A stretch of 64,000 nt of DNA from the NCBI GenBank assembly GCA_019775845.1, contig JADQAV010000010.1, positions 96,871 through 160,870 on the forward strand, given 5' to 3'. Under the pieces are notes generated by a model that was not told the DNA's origin, did no database searches, and saw nothing but the letters and a program-made list of their open reading frames with translations. This DNA is from Myrmaecium sp. VS I D KN 1. Taxonomy: Eukaryota > Ascomycota > Dothideomycetes > Valsariales > Valsariaceae. The first letter of the stretch is position 1. Every line of letters starts with the position of its first letter. The position numbers and the translations under genes are program-made. Shown here in pieces: positions 1 to 13,421 of this stretch.

Positions 1-2852
1 GCGGGGATACTTCGAGGCTAGGGGGAAGGAGACTGAAGATGGAGCGCGTTAGCGGGAACCGAGGAACAAGGGGCGAGTAATGTGCGAAAATGCTGTCATA
101 AGCAAGTAGCGACGCGAAAGAACTTACTTCAGTCAGCGGTGAGTGACAGCAGCCTTTGCGCAGTGGAAACCGAATCCGACAGTCAATGGAAGATGTTTAG
201 CCAAGCAGATCGCTATAGCAACCTCAGTCTTCCCGACGTTTCCGACGGCCTGAACTGCGCAAATTCTGCGCAATGGCGGGTTGCGACGAGTGTCCGACGG
301 TCGGCTGACGTTTTCACCAACGGAATCACCGATGAAGCCCGTTGCAGCGTTGACAAGCCGGTGGAGATAGTTGGAACGGTAGAGAAGGTCTGGTGTTGGT
401 AAACGCGGGACGTGTAGGGGTCGGCCTTGGCTTGGGCATTTGGCGCCGACATCCATCATCCTTCGACAAGACGGGAGCAACAGCCGCCGCGACGAAACAT
501 CTCACAAAGAGATGGGACGCTCAAAGAGCGAGGCACATCTATCAGCCGTTCCCAGCGTCCTCGGGCATGATAGTGTGTCCCCCTAAAACGACAATGTTGC
601 GGAATCAAGCAATATCTAAACGGTACCGGCAAAACGTCTCCGGTACGGTTCTAAGAGAACTTCGGATGGCATGCGAGGCGAGGCATACGAGACTCGCGGA
701 GTATCTCCGAGTCACTTCAACATTGATCGCCGTACTCGTACAAGCCATAGCTAAGCAAGCAGTCTATGTACTGCCCACATGGACGTTTCGTCCACATCCC
801 GAACCCGTCCACCGTTCGCCCTTTCTTACATCAAATGAGGTCTACCGCACGGGAACTTATACAGCCGAACCCCTATCTACACTCGCGGCGGCATTTTTGA
901 CATGATATTGGACTTCCTTTCAAGGCGTGCTGTCTCGTTCAACCGAGGAGCAAGCTACCTAGAGCGAACGAAATAACGAGGCATGTGAGCTCGGCGACGT
1001 CAAAGCTTTTCTCGAAAAAGCTCACTGTTCCGAGCTGGCCCTGAGCGCGCGCTCAGCAGCATTCCGCCGACATTACGAGCATTGCTCTCCTGCGTGTTCG
1101 GGCGCAGAGGTCGGCTCGTCGTCAGTCGAGATGAAAAGTGCTGGCACACGCCGTTCACACGGCATCAACGTATGACGCCGGTGTGGCTGTGTGGCTTCTA
1201 CGGCGTGAGCAATTCGCGTGTGGCTGCTTTTTGATGTGCAGTGTGGGTTTGAAGAAGATGGGACGAACAAATGGGAAAAAAATGGGCCGCGGGTCAGGTT
1301 TGGGGGTGGGGAGGGGAGGGGAGGGGGGGAAAAGGGTGCTCTACAAGCTTAATATGACGCTTGTGAAATGAAGCTGCAGGGCAGGCTGATGATGAACCCG
1401 GACGGGGGCCAAACAAAGTCGCCGCATCCGGCAAGCATACGACGCGCCAGGCGAAGGGCGCTGCTTGCGCTGGTGAGGTGGAGAGTGATGGGCAAGCGGC
1501 ATATCGCCCGCCTTTCCGTCGCATGCAATTCATTCGTAGCGGGCGTGCGGGCAGTGCGTGGTGTCCAAGATGCTCGGCGTGCCGCGCGCCTTGGCTGCGC
1601 AAATTTTCGGCGGCTGTACGTAAAGGCGCAGATTGCAATGGAAGCAGTTGAGCTGGAGGAAGCGATGGTCGGATACCTTATGTAGGTAGGTATGTAATCA
1701 TGCTAATAAAGGCCAGAGCAGACGCTGCGGAAAGGAGGTGGAGAGTGTGCGCAGAACATTGTCCGGAACTTCCGCAGAGAAGGCCTATAGTATCCGTATT
1801 TATGTATGAATATAATATACTCCTACTGCACATTGAGAGAATGGAGGCAGTGTACATATGCACAGGATGGAGGAGGCTGGAGAATTCCCGTGACGGGTCT
1901 AAGAATAGGTGCTGTTCCTACAGCGTGGATGGACGGGGAATCCCGTGCGCAGGTCACTCATTCCCCTTCCCCATCCCCTCTGCCGTCATGGGTCTCGTAC
2001 AGCGGTCTCACAGTCTCACAGTCTCACAATCGCCATGAGGTGTTTCTGTGGTTTGCGAACAGCTGTGTGAGCCTGTCTGTCTTAAAGAGTCAAGCGGAGG
2101 GGGGTCAGGGAAGGGGCATAGGGAATCTGTGGCCCGACCGCTCCGGTGATGAAACCGATGGCATTATCCATTCTGTGAATCCATCATCAGGTCCGCACGG
2201 CTAGTGTGTAAGATGCTCAGCACGGGGAAAGCGTGCGGTGGATGGCGGATGGTGGATGGTGGACGATGGACGGTGGATGAGAGGCGAGCAGGAGCAGGGG
2301 TCATGAATACCCTGATCAACTGTGACTGTCATTCGCTTCGTCATCGGGCCCGACAGGATCTGGCATTGCTCGGATATCATCTGGACGGCGGAAGCGGAGC
2401 GCTAAGTGGTGGTAGGGACAGTAACATATTCAACTCTCTTCCCAACCCTGCCGACCTCCATTATCCGCCTACCGAACATACCGACCAACCTTCATCTCAT
2501 TACTTCTTCCCCGGATCCCCCCTCCTCGCCCCTCCGCACTCACATCCTGCTCCCTCTCCTTGCCCTCACCTCCTCTCTCCCGTCTCTCCGTCTCTCGTTT
2601 CTCCTCTTCCTTTGTCTCTCCGGCTTGCCTCGTCCCCGTCTGGTCCCTTCCCGTCCGCCAGGCCGGTCCGCGTAATCCGGCGTGCTTGTTGTACCGTGGC
2701 TTCCCTGCCCGCACCACTCGCACTCAACGCTCACCCTAGCCAACGCCTTTTTTCCTGCGGATTTTTTTCTCTCGTTTACCTTGTAGTTTCCTTTGACGCC
2801 CACGATCATCATTCGAGGCAGACGCAGCTGAAGCGCGACTGAAACCGACAGC
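1..2852. other. 5' flank without a supportable gene
   Basis: No reading frame here has a recognisable domain or consistent coding character. The longer frames are CT-rich (about 2400-2720) and translate to Pro/Ser/Leu-rich low complexity. A short GGATGGTGGA-type direct repeat lies near 2240-2290, and TAGGTAGGTA-like motifs near 1682. The last several hundred bases, rich in pyrimidine, are probably promoter and leader of the gene that starts at 2853. Confidence 0.5.
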
Positions 2853-5800
2853 ATGCCGCGCAATAGAGGTGGGTTTCGATGATCTCACCGCCAGCTCCCT
2901 TGGCCGGCCACCGTTACATTCCTTGTTAACCACGGCCATGCCCTCACACAGTTCTTTCCTTCATGTCACAATGGGGCGGGGGCCTCCCACGCTCGTCCGC
3001 TCCTGGCGAATCGCCCAGTAATACACCCAGCCCTACCAGGGCCGCTTTTCCGAATCGCGACATCACTCCTGTCTCCGCAGCCCATATCGATGCTACAAAC
3101 CGGGGCTCTCCCACCACCGCACAGCGCGCCCGCTCCGACTCCAGACCTTCCTCTCGACCCGTCTCCATGATACAGACCTACCAGCCGCCGGTGATGGAAG
3201 TCTCGCAAGATACTCTGCCAGAACTACAACCGATCTTTGCCTTCCTCAACAGTCACTCCAATAAACTGTATCAAGAGGGTTACTTCTTGAAGCTGCACGA
3301 CCTCGATGCCCGTAAGATCTAACCGCGCTCCCATCCCCGAAATGAATCGTATTCACATCACATAGGTGGTCGGCCCAGTCCGGACAGACACTGGCAAGAG
3401 TGCTTCGCGCAGCTCGTCGGCACGGTGCTCTCCATGTGGGATGCCGCCCAACTAGACCAAGCAGGCGATGAAGGCGAGGTCCTTCCTTCCTTCATCAATC
3501 TGGCGGATGCTTCTATTAAGATGGTACGGGACACGTTGCCGTGCTCGGTCTGCATTGAACTCTAATGTCGCACAGATTCCTTCCTTGCCAATGAACGGAT
3601 CGAAAAGCCAGACGCTGCAAAACGTCCTCAGCATCTCTACGGCGGCTAACAATCGTTACCTCTTCCACTTTAATTCGCTAAATTCACTGACCCAGTGGAC
3701 CGCTGGCATCCGTCTCGCGATGTACGAGCACACCACTCTTCAAGAAGCTTACACTGGCTCCTTGATCGCGGGCAAAGGTAAAACGCTCAATAATATTCGA
3801 ATGATCATGGAGCGTACACGGGTCAAACAGGAGGATTGGGCGCGCGTTCGCTTCGGTGCTGGTACGCCGTGGCGGCGCTGCTGGTGTGTCATTACCCCGC
3901 CGGACGAGAAGGAATACCAAAAGTTCCAGAAGCAACTAAAGAAAAAGACCATCTACGACCGGTCCACTCCGGCGCTTAAAGGCGATGTGAAATTCTACGA
4001 ATCGCGCAAAGTCACGAAGAAATCGATACCAATCGCTACCATCAAGGACGCATACGCCGCCTATGCAATTTATCCTCAATCGAAACCCCTCATCGATCAG
4101 TCGACGCTGGTCAAAATTGAGGGTACCATTGCAGTACATTCGAATCCGGAAACGACCACCGAAGGGTTCGTCTTCGTCATGCCAGAGGTCCATCCCGCCG
4201 TCTCCGGATTTGAACACATGTTGCGCTTCTTGTTCCCCGTTTTTGACGTATTCAATCTCTACGGTCGCCCGGAGCGCTTGATTCCGGATCCTCTTGACCC
4301 CCGAGGGTTGATGTTCGCAATGCCCACGAACAGACGATATGGCTACCTCGACATCCTCGATGTTGCCGCCCTGATCCATACGGAAGGGAGCGCCAACTGG
4401 ACGGAGAGACAGTGGAGGAAAGAACTTAAGAATCTGACACTGAAGAGAATGACTTCTCCAGTGCACAGGGGCAGCCGCAGGAGCCGCATCAGCCGGACTA
4501 GCTTACCCCCTTCCAGGAGCGGTACCATCAGATTCGATGACGGAGCCTCCCAATCTCAACCCGGTTCCCGAAGGCCGTCCCCCAGCCGTGGCAACGAATC
4601 CGCTGCACCACGTCGCATTGATTCAGCCCCTCCTGGTGCGCAGCCCTTCGAAACACCGCGCCATCAAAGATCTATATCCGAGGCCACCGGTTACAATCCG
4701 TCCCGCTTAGCTTATGGTATGACTGCTGACTACAAGTCACCTACACCGCCTTCAGCCCATGGGATGAACAACCAGGTGAATGATGACTATAGTCGTTCAT
4801 CACCTGTCCCTGAGCAAGACGTGATTCCAGAATTGAGAAATGCCGCGCAACCCCCTCCTCCTGCCCCGGTCGCTGCACCGCCAGCCTTTACCCATGCTCC
4901 GAGCCAGAGACCCCCCACTCAGCCTAAGCAAGTGCCTGAAATTCGTCAGGCCAATTCGCAAGTTGACGCAGCAACCTTGCACCAGATGGCCGAAGCGACC
5001 AGCGCGCAAATGGGTGCGGCGGCGACATGGAATCGTAGCCAGGATAGTCTGGGTAACAGGCGAAGCGGTGACTACAATAGGCGCAGCGAAGACTATGATC
5101 GTCGTTACGCCGACGCAACGAACCGAAGCTATGACGGGTATTCGTCGGGCGAGCGCTTGCCAACCATCCCGGCCTCGCCATACGCGCAGGTCGAGCGGCC
5201 TCAGTTGCATACAGAGGGCGAGGTCACCGGTCCGCCCGTGCCAGAGCATGGCGTGCCCGCGCAGCAACAGTCGTACTTTGCGCAGAGTCCTCCGTTGCCG
5301 CAAACGCCTGACCGCGCAGAATTTTCGTTGCCGCAGAGCCCACCGTCGGGCGGGCGAATCCTCCGCAAACCAGTTCCAGGTCGGTCTTCAATCTCTTCCC
5401 GTACGAGTAAAGAGGCACCCTCATCGCCAACAAGCTCAAGTCTAAGCAGTCTCAGAAGCAATGTAATCGATCCCGACGCGCTTGATGCCTTCCTGGGGCT
5501 TCACGAGGCCCCCAGTGAAGCAAGCAGCGATTACAACGACGCGCTATCGACCAACACACCTGATTACGCAAGCGTCAAAAGCGAGAGCCCGAAACGTCCG
5601 GAGCGTCGAACGGACAGGCCGCGAGCAGGAGTTTTGCGCACGGTGGGGACTGGAGAGCCGCCAAAGCTAGAGGTCGCCGTCGGTGATGTAGTATATGGAG
5701 CACAGGAAACAAAGCAAGAAGATAATACGCTTATACCCATCGATTTTGGCCCAACTTACGCGCTGACCCCCGGTGCTCCTCGTCCAGGGACCAGTGGTAC

Positions 5801-7004
5801 TCTGACACCGTCAGGGCATGATAGGGATCGCTCGAAGAGTAGAGAGAGTCTGTCTTTCCCATTGAGCGGGTTCGGCGCAACGCCAAGCCCCAGCGACGTG
5901 AGGCGCGAGTCATATTTTGCTGGGAGAGCAAGCCCAGGTTATCTTTCGCATCAACGCACGCATTCGAAATCTCCAGGGGCGGACAAGACGTTCAGATCCG
6001 GTAGCCCCGGGGTTCGTCCCTCACCAAGCCCCGAGAACCGCCACAGTGTTGCTTGGCAGCCTGGTACAGCCATTGGAGGTTCACATGCTCGGCGGTCTTC
6101 CCTTGATCCCGAAGAATGGGTTCAGCAACGGGCGGCCATGGCTGCTCAGCCGCGCCCTTCTCCCCAGCTCAGAGCCTCTCCCCTACACAATCAGAGCCGT
6201 ACCCCCTCCGGCGACTGGTCGAACGTTCCTCGCCCATCCACGCGGGAGGGCATGCCTTCCCGGCCCCATTCGCGTGGTCCTTCCGTGATGTTGAATTCCT
6301 CCATGCTCACCGACAAGGAGCCCAGTCTGTCCGCACGAGAGCGTGAGTATGTGGCCCGCGTGACCGGCACTCCCCTCGTGGAGCTCGCCAACGCTGGCAG
6401 CACCCGGGACGGCAAAGCATCTCAGCACGATACGTCGGCCGGTCTGGTCGGTGCGATCCAAGCACGCGAGAACGAGAAAAAGCACATGCGGAGCGGCAGC
6501 TCGGGGTACTTGGTGCAGCAGGCCATCTTGAGCAAACAACAGCATGCCAACGCTCAAGCTGCCCAGCTGGCGGCGCAACAGCAGCAGCAACAACAAATGA
6601 TGATGCTACAACAGATGCAGGCTCAGCAAACGCAGGCCCAGCAAATGCAGATGCTCCAGCAACAACAGCAGCAGCAGGCCGCCATGGCTCAGGGCGGTGG
6701 TAACAGCCCATACATGATGATGCAGATGCCTGTGTTCCCCGGCCAGCCGCAGCCGGGGGGCTACATGGCTCAGCCGCCGCCGTCGCAGCAGCCATATGGA
6801 TACGGCGGGCCTGGCTACGCGCAATCCAGCGGCTTTCCCACTCCACCACTGCCACCCCAACAGCTTCAGCAGCAGCAGCAGCAACGACAACCGTCGCCGG
6901 CGACCACGCCGCAACCCGCCCCGTCGACGATCTGGGAGCAGTCGACCCCGCAGAATCGGTATGCGCAGCAGCAGGGGAGGGGAGGGATGTCTTCGTGGCG
7001 TTGA
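2853..7004 (+). CDS. caf120: Caf120-like PH-domain protein (CCR4-NOT associated)
   Basis: Model of four exons: 2853-2868, 2952-3311, 3366-3523, 3576-7004, giving about 1320 residues. The first exon is only 16 nt (start MPRNR); its GTGGGT donor, TTAAC branch site and CACAG acceptor restore the frame, but the in-frame ATG at 2963 is an alternative start. Residues about 100-240 form a PH-like domain that begins LPELQPIFAFLNSHSNKLYQ and continues across both small introns. A conserved block follows up to residue about 465 (for example DWARVRFGAG and RRYGYLDILDVAAL). This PH plus conserved block is typical of the fungal Caf120/Skg3 family; Caf120 associates with the CCR4-NOT mRNA decay and transcription complex in yeast. 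The rest is Ser/Pro-rich disorder ending in Gln/Met-rich tracts at about residues 1179-1217. The family call is from recognition of the pattern; a role in the complex is inferred. Confidence 0.72.
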
Positions 7005-9542
7005 GACCGGAATTTTTTGGGGGTCCCCTTTGCATGATGTGGTCGGGGCAGGATGAATGGGTGGGTGAGTGTCGTGTGCTTGTGGTGATGGCTAGCACTT
7101 TGTTTTTGCTCACTTCCTCCTGTTGTATCGGTTCGGATGCGTGAACTCACTATCTTGCGGCGCATTTGTGCATCGCTCTTGCATTGCTTCAACGAGAGGT
7201 GGGATCGTTGGATAGCAAGCAGTTCTCTCGGCGCGTCCCGTTCTGCATTGGGTAGGAGCAGAGGACTTCCCTCTCTTGGAACCCCCCTTCCGACGTCGTC
7301 TAGGATGGAAGGATGGTTTGCCATCTTACTTCATCATTTCCCTTATCTTTCTATTTTCCCCTCCCCTTTTCGTCTCTCTCCTTGCTGTATGTCTCACCAG
7401 CTACCGCCACTCCTTTCCTTAGAATTCCTTCTCGGTCGTTCTTTCCCCTTACTCTCCTTTTCCTCTCTTATGACTCTATCAGGCGTTCCTCTCCCTTTCG
7501 GCCAGCATCCTGCATTCCTTTCCATCCCGTCCATTTTCATGCATGGCATCATCCTCATCAACATCGACATCATCGTTGGACCCAGATAAAAGCCGAAAGA
7601 GATCTTGGCATTTCTGTTTTGTTTTACTTTGCTATGTTTGGGGGTTTGGGTTTAGGTTCGGGTTCGGGCTCTCCTTCATTCTTTGTGTTTTACGGTTGGG
7701 CCTCGGACGTGAAGGGGGTTCGTTAGAAATAACAATAGAACGAAAGAAAAAAAGTACTCCACGGATTCAAGGAGATCCTTCCTCGAGGGTGGGTGAATGG
7801 ACCTGCTTTCCTCCGCCTCGCTTCACCACCGTGGCAGCATGGCTTAGCAGCTCCGTGATCCTTGCTCTGTCTTAGAACATTCGGTGTTTAAGAGAAACCA
7901 TTGTTCTATTCACTTCGCTGACCTCATCAGTCAGTCAGTCAGTCCCTCTCTTTCTCCCACATTCTCCTTCCACGTAGTCCAGACTTAACGAGAATAAGCA
8001 CCATATCTATAAGATAGGCTGGAAGAAAGCTAGTGGTATAGTATAGTATATCCTGGTGCATCGACAAAGAGAGAACAGTGTCAGAGTCAAAGTCAGCGAA
8101 GCCGGGGAAGAGAGGGGGGCGCGGTGGGCTGCGTTGCGTTGCGTTGCGCAACCGAAAGAAGAAGCAAGCCCGAAGCCCAATATGAACCCTCTCGTATAAT
8201 AAAATGAATAGAGGCCCCATCTGAAGAATAATAAGTTCCATAGCCTACCTCATTACCTGATTACCTTATTTAACCTCGCGAAAGAAAAAAGAAAGAAAGA
8301 AAAAAGTTAATAAGATCGTACGATATGAGATGGTGTGATGTGATGATTGATATGATATAAGATGCTAGCTATATGGTATGGTATGGTATGGTATGGTATC
8401 TCTCTCTCGTTCTACGAACTAAGAAGTAAGAAGTAAAGAAAAAAAAAACTTTCCTATCAAGCTCTCCCTTTCGCACCCCTATACATCCCTCTCTTTATGT
8501 CGGTCGCAGAATTTCCCTGTATTGATTCGTATCGGCGGGATGCTCGTCGGCCCATGTTGTGCCTGTTGCCGTGTCCCCAAGCCACGCGCAGTGTCAGAAG
8601 GAAGGATGACGGTCAAACGGGTCGATGGAGGAGCAACGTTCTTTTCCGTTGCGGTGCGGCCGATGTGATGGGTCTAATGTATCACGACCATTACCGAGAG
8701 ACGTCCGCTCCATCATGATCCGTGGTTGCGACCGATTGACCTTTCTTCTCTTCCCTTCCATTATCACCATCCTTCATCCGCCCTGACACCTACGATGTAT
8801 AACGCCTCACCCAATCTCCCAGCCCCCTTCTTATCGATGTCAATTGACAAAAAGACACGATACACAATACAACAAGCAAATCTAGCAGACGGAGGAAAAC
8901 AGGTAGACGAAGAAGACGAAAGGATATCGAGCGAGGCACATCCCGGACCGGGAAGTAGCAGGCGGTAGAAGCAGCAGAAGCGAGGCGAGGCGGTACGAGC
9001 AGGGGTATTCGCGCAGCGCGAAGCGAGAATAGTAAGAACCGTCAGATGAAGGAAGAAAGAAGGGGAATAATGGAAGCCAGACAACGCGAAAAAGATGGTG
9101 AGAAAGGGAATCATGGAAAAGAAATCAAACAGAACGATAAACTCCCAAAAATATGCTGAGCGTAAAGAGATCTGGAACGAAAGAGGGGAGAAGGATAGGG
9201 GAATTAAAGGGAGGAGAGAAGGAAAGGGAAAAACGATGTAATGCAAAATGCAAGCGTAGCCAATGAAGAAACACAGAAGCGGACGTGCATGACCCTTCGT
9301 CGGCAGGTCACGAAACATACCCAGAGGGAAACCCAAGGCTCGATCGCGGAGACTCGGGAGGAATAGGGAGCAAGCACACACGGCCGGCATCCGCTCTGAA
9401 CTGAGTGACGACGGGATGCGTGTGGTAAATGGATCGGAGAAATAGTGTCAGAGTCGTGAGGTCGATGCCTGGACTTGCAAGCGGGAGCACGCGCGGAGGA
9501 AGCGGTGATGTCGCAGGCCACACGACTAGTACGCAAGATCCA
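7005..9542. other. Intergenic region between convergent genes, with simple repeats
   Basis: This holds the 3' ends of the flanking genes and simple sequence: GCGTT repeats near 8128-8149, a GTATG pentamer array at about 8372-8399 and purine-rich DNA at 8880-9240. The complement of the purine-rich stretch reads as a hydrophobic frame, which I regard as a composition artefact. No gene is supportable. Confidence 0.5.
8372..8399. repeat. GTATG pentanucleotide microsatellite
   Basis: About five perfect tandem TATGG units run through this stretch in an AT-rich intergenic setting. Confidence 0.85.
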
Positions 9543-11373
9543 TCACGGCCACCAGCCCATCCGGCGATAGCTGTCGATGACGCGCTCGAGCTCCTCGGTG
9601 GTGAGGGCCGGATGATCGTACTTGAAGCCCGTCGTGCGTTCGAACAGGCTTCCATCCAGGCTCAAGTCCTGGTCCTTGAGCAGCTCCTTCTCCATGAACG
9701 GGCTCAGCGGCGTGCTCTGGGTGATGCCGGCCTTCTCCTGCAGCTCCGCCCAGGGGTCCAGCAGGTCATCGTTCAGGTCGTCGACAACGTGGTCCAGGTT
9801 CAGACGGGCGAACGCGCTTATCAGCGTGCCCTGGAAGCCGGTTGGGATGTGGAAGATCTCGCTGATGATCTTGGCCATGGTTCCTTGCGCTGTGTTACCG
9901 ATTAGCGTGGATCGTACACCGATTGTAGTCCTGCAGGCCGTCTCTCACTTACAGGTATTCCCGTGGTCCACGATGTTGAACACCGGCACCCCCGTGCGCG
10001 ACTCCTTGACGTACCACTCCGCCGCCGTCCATGCCGCACGCGCCGCGTCCTCCACGTGGACCGTGTTGATGCGCAGGTCCTCGTCCCACAGCCACTTCAG
10101 CTCGCGCTCCTCGGCCTGGTACGTCCGGGCCATGCACAGCAGCGTGCTCAGGTATTTGCTCATGTACGGGCCATACACGTGCGCCAACCGCAGCACCACC
10201 ATGTTCAGCCCCTCCAGCTTGGCCAAGTCCTCCTCCGCTTGGAGGGCCCACTTGGCCAGTTTCAGCCACGGCTTCAGCTTGTCCGTCTCCTTGCGCGGCT
10301 CGCTCTCCGGCTTGTACACCATCCCGCTAGACAGCTGGACGAAGCACTTGATCTTGCGCTTGGCCGCCTCGCGCCCGACCGCCATCGCCAGGTCGTACGA
10401 GCGCGCCTTGTAAACCTCATCCTCCTGGCTGAAGCGGGTCTCACCACCGCAATTGAAAACGTAGTCGAATTGCTGGCCATTGGCGCGGTCGAAAATGCGG
10501 GGGAGAGATTCTGCAGGTGTATCGGCGATTAGCGGACAAAGTCGATGATATAGAAGGAGAAGAAAAAAGACATGACTTCGACCACTGCGACCAATGACTA
10601 CGGATGTAGACCATGAGTCCGATACAGCCATCGTGCGCGACCCGCCGTCCTACTTCCCTGCTCTTCTAGACGCGCAGACTGGCCAAAGAACCAGAGCTCG
10701 CATCGTCATAACGAAATCAGGAAGCTTGACGGGGGACGTAAAAGGAAGGAAAAAAGAGGCCACCCACGTTCGCGACTCGCGTCCGCCTGGACGAACTTGT
10801 CCCTGGAGCAGGCCTCCTGGAACTCCGGGGCGAGCCAGGCTAGCTCGGGCAAGTGCTTGTCCACCAGCCGGACTTCCGAGGCCAGCTTGTTCTGGTGAAT
10901 GTGCAGTGCGAGGTAGCGTCCGATGTAACCTGTGAGGTGATCAAGAGATTATCAGCGAATCTATCATCTTGAAGAGCCTCTTGTTTGATCGAAGCGTGTT
11001 CAAGCCAATCCCCCTCTCCCTCCCAATTCCCTCCAACCACTCTCTCCACCTCTTCTCAACCAGGCTGGACTGGGGACATCCCGGGTAAGCCACTGCGCAC
11101 CCTCGATCGCGTGTGCATAAACGACCAATCGCGAGTCGGGAGAGGTGAAGAAGAGGCAGAGAAAGCAAGAGGTCAGGAAAGGAACAAAAGAGAAGGGTGG
11201 GATGGGAGGTAAGGTAAGGTGAGGTGAGAGAGGGGTGATCTGGGTTCAGAAAAAGCGAGGGGACTTTTTTTTTCTTTGGTCCACCCGCACACGCTGCACG
11301 ACATCGATTACGCACCTAAACCTCCGATGATGAGCACAGCAGGCTTGGTATCGGCGGGATCGCCTTCGGCCAT
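9543..11373 (-). CDS. Atypical extended SDR, NAD-dependent epimerase/dehydratase family
   Basis: Four exons on the minus strand: 11373-11316, 10929-10768, 10510-9953 and 9889-9543, giving 374 residues. All junctions keep frame (for example the GTGCGT donor after GGL and the CACCTCACAG acceptor before YIG). The N-terminus holds the Rossmann nucleotide motif GGLGYIGR at residues 17-24, followed by an acidic/basic strand end (VRLVDKH) as in NAD-binding extended SDRs. A Ser-rich strand LSSGMVY lies at 133-139 and LRLAHVYGPY marks the substrate side. At the place where the catalytic YxxxK is expected, residues 156-160 read LKLAK: the lysine is kept but the tyrosine is leucine. Fold and cofactor site are clear; classical dehydrogenase or epimerase chemistry is therefore doubtful. 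Substrate unknown. Confidence 0.8.
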
Positions 11374-11867
11374 GGTGTGCGTCGATGGGATTTCGTGGGA
11401 TATGTTTGTGTGTGTGGGGGTTTTGGTATGGAGTATGTATGTACGTGTGTGTACGTGTATGTATATGCGAGCGCGAGCGCGCGCGAGAGTCAACGTGTTG
11501 GTTGGTTGGTTGGTGCCTGGTGCCTGGTGTGTGTGGTTGTGGGAAAAGGAACGTCGGTTTTTGGCTTATTGTGTGTGTGTGCGAGTGCTGAATGTGATTC
11601 ACGAGTTTCTACTGAGCGGATGACCGGGGAGGTGAGTGGTGGACCGCTTTTGGTGGTGGATTGTTCCACGTCGGATTGGTTGGGGGAGGATGTGGTAGTG
11701 GTGATGATGATGGTTGGAGGAGGAGGAAGAAGAGGGAGGAGAAGAAAGAAGGGAGGGAGAGAGGGAGGGGTAAGTGGTTGGTTGACGGGAAGGTGGGAGG
11801 GCCGAGCGGGAGAGGGAAGAAAGGTAAGGAGAGAACCTTAGGTAGATACGGTAGGTAGAGGGTAGGA

Positions 11868-11900
11868 GGGACTGGGACTGGGACTGGGACTGGGACTGGG
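11868..11900. repeat. GGGACT hexamer tandem repeat
   Basis: Five and a half perfect hexamer copies in direct succession. Confidence 0.85.
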
Positions 11901-11966
11901 AAAGGTTTGTGCTTTCGAGCTTTGATGAAGGGGCCCCTTGGACGTCAGGCTGTCAAAGCGGCGGGT

Positions 11967-11997
11967 GCAACGGGCAACGGGCAACGGGCAACGGGCG
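11967..11997. repeat. CAACGGG heptamer tandem repeat
   Basis: Four direct copies of a seven-base unit; a degenerate GGGCACGGGGAC-like stretch follows at about 12125-12160. Confidence 0.8.
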
Positions 11998-13097
11998 CAG
12001 GTGCAACCGGCCACTGGAAGGTGCCATGTTCCTCTGCACCACTTGCTCTGCCCGCCGCGTTCGCCGCGAGAAAGGGGGCCGGGCAGTAGCAGGCCAACAC
12101 AGGCACGGATATGGCCGGGGCGCGGCGGCGGGCACGGGGACGGGCATGGGCACGGGGACATGCACCGGAGGGGGGAGGGGGGGGAAAGGAACACGGGCGC
12201 TCTCCTGGCCCAGGTCAGTCAGTCAGCAGGTACCGTTTGGTCTTTCTTAAAAAACTGCCGATATACCGGGCCATGATATCAACGAGGTTGAATTAACCTA
12301 AGGTAGGTATGTCATAATTTCAACCTATGTAGCTACCTCCCTGCTTCTTCTCCTTCTTCTTCTTCCTCCATCCGCGGAGGGCCGCCGCGTCGGGAACGGA
12401 ACGGAACGGAGCGAAACGGGACGGGACGGCACGGGGTGAGATGGGGAGGGAGGACGGCGACATAATTACAGTACATAAGGTCTGGATAGATTGATATATA
12501 CGATATCATGCCAGCCGTGGATAACTACGATGGACTAAGCAACTAGTATCATTATCCAAACAACTATGGATATACAAACACTGCGTACCGCCGCTCTGCT
12601 CACAAAACCCCCGCCACCCTCCCAACTCAAGTCCAAGTCCAACTTCTCCATCACCTTCGTCGACATCCATGGATAGATAGAAAGAATAATCTTACACGCC
12701 ATCGCTCTTCCCATCACCCATCTTCCTTCTCCGATTTACCCGGCTTCAAATCATCGCAAGAAGAACCTGAAGCAACGGATCATCCCTCCCCTCCTCCCCT
12801 CTTCTATTTCATTCACTCTCACTACTCACAGCTTCTCCGCGTTCAAACCAATATCGAAAGTTTGACACGCACCCGTCCCAAGTAACTCACAAATACAAAG
12901 AAAGCAAAGAACAAGAAACAGAGAAGAGAAGAGCACGAGGAAGATGAAAAGAAAATTCCCACCTTCCACGTTTCCCGCAAGAAGACATCGCACAAGCAGA
13001 CTCAGTCAAACTCAAAGGTGAAGACATCAAGACGAAGCAGAAGAAAAGAGAAGAAAAAAAGAAGTGGAAAAGAAGAAGAAGAAGAAGAAGAAGAAGA

Positions 13098-13421
13098 NNN
13101 NNNNNNNNNNNNNNNNNNNNNNNNNNNNNNNNNNNNNNNNNNNNNNNNNNNNNNNNNNNNNNNNNNNNNNNNNNNNNNNNNNNNNNNNNNNNNNNNNNNN
13201 NNNNNNNNNNNNNNNNNNNNNNNNNNNNNNNNNNNNNNNNNNNNNNNNNNNNNNNNNNNNNNNNNNNNNNNNNNNNNNNNNNNNNNNNNNNNNNNNNNNN
13301 NNNNNNNNNNNNNNNNNNNNNNNNNNNNNNNNNNNNNNNNNNNNNNNNNNNNNNNNNNNNNNNNNNNNNNNNNNNNNNNNNNNNNNNNNNNNNNNNNNNN
13401 NNNNNNNNNNNNNNNNNNNNN
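13098..13421. other. Assembly gap (324 N)
   Basis: A run of N, preceded by a GAA trinucleotide tract (13074-13097) and followed by a C-rich tract at 13422-13436. The true length and content are unknown; the flanks suggest a simple-sequence array that could not be assembled. Confidence 0.98.

Noticed and set aside
2204-2842. A 212-codon frame before the Caf120-like gene
   Set aside because: Pro/Ser-rich translation of CT-rich promoter DNA; no conserved block.
8764-9390. A 208-codon hydrophobic frame on the minus strand
   Set aside because: It reads the complement of a purine-rich stretch; Phe/Leu/Ser/Pro richness is a composition effect, and no domain is visible.
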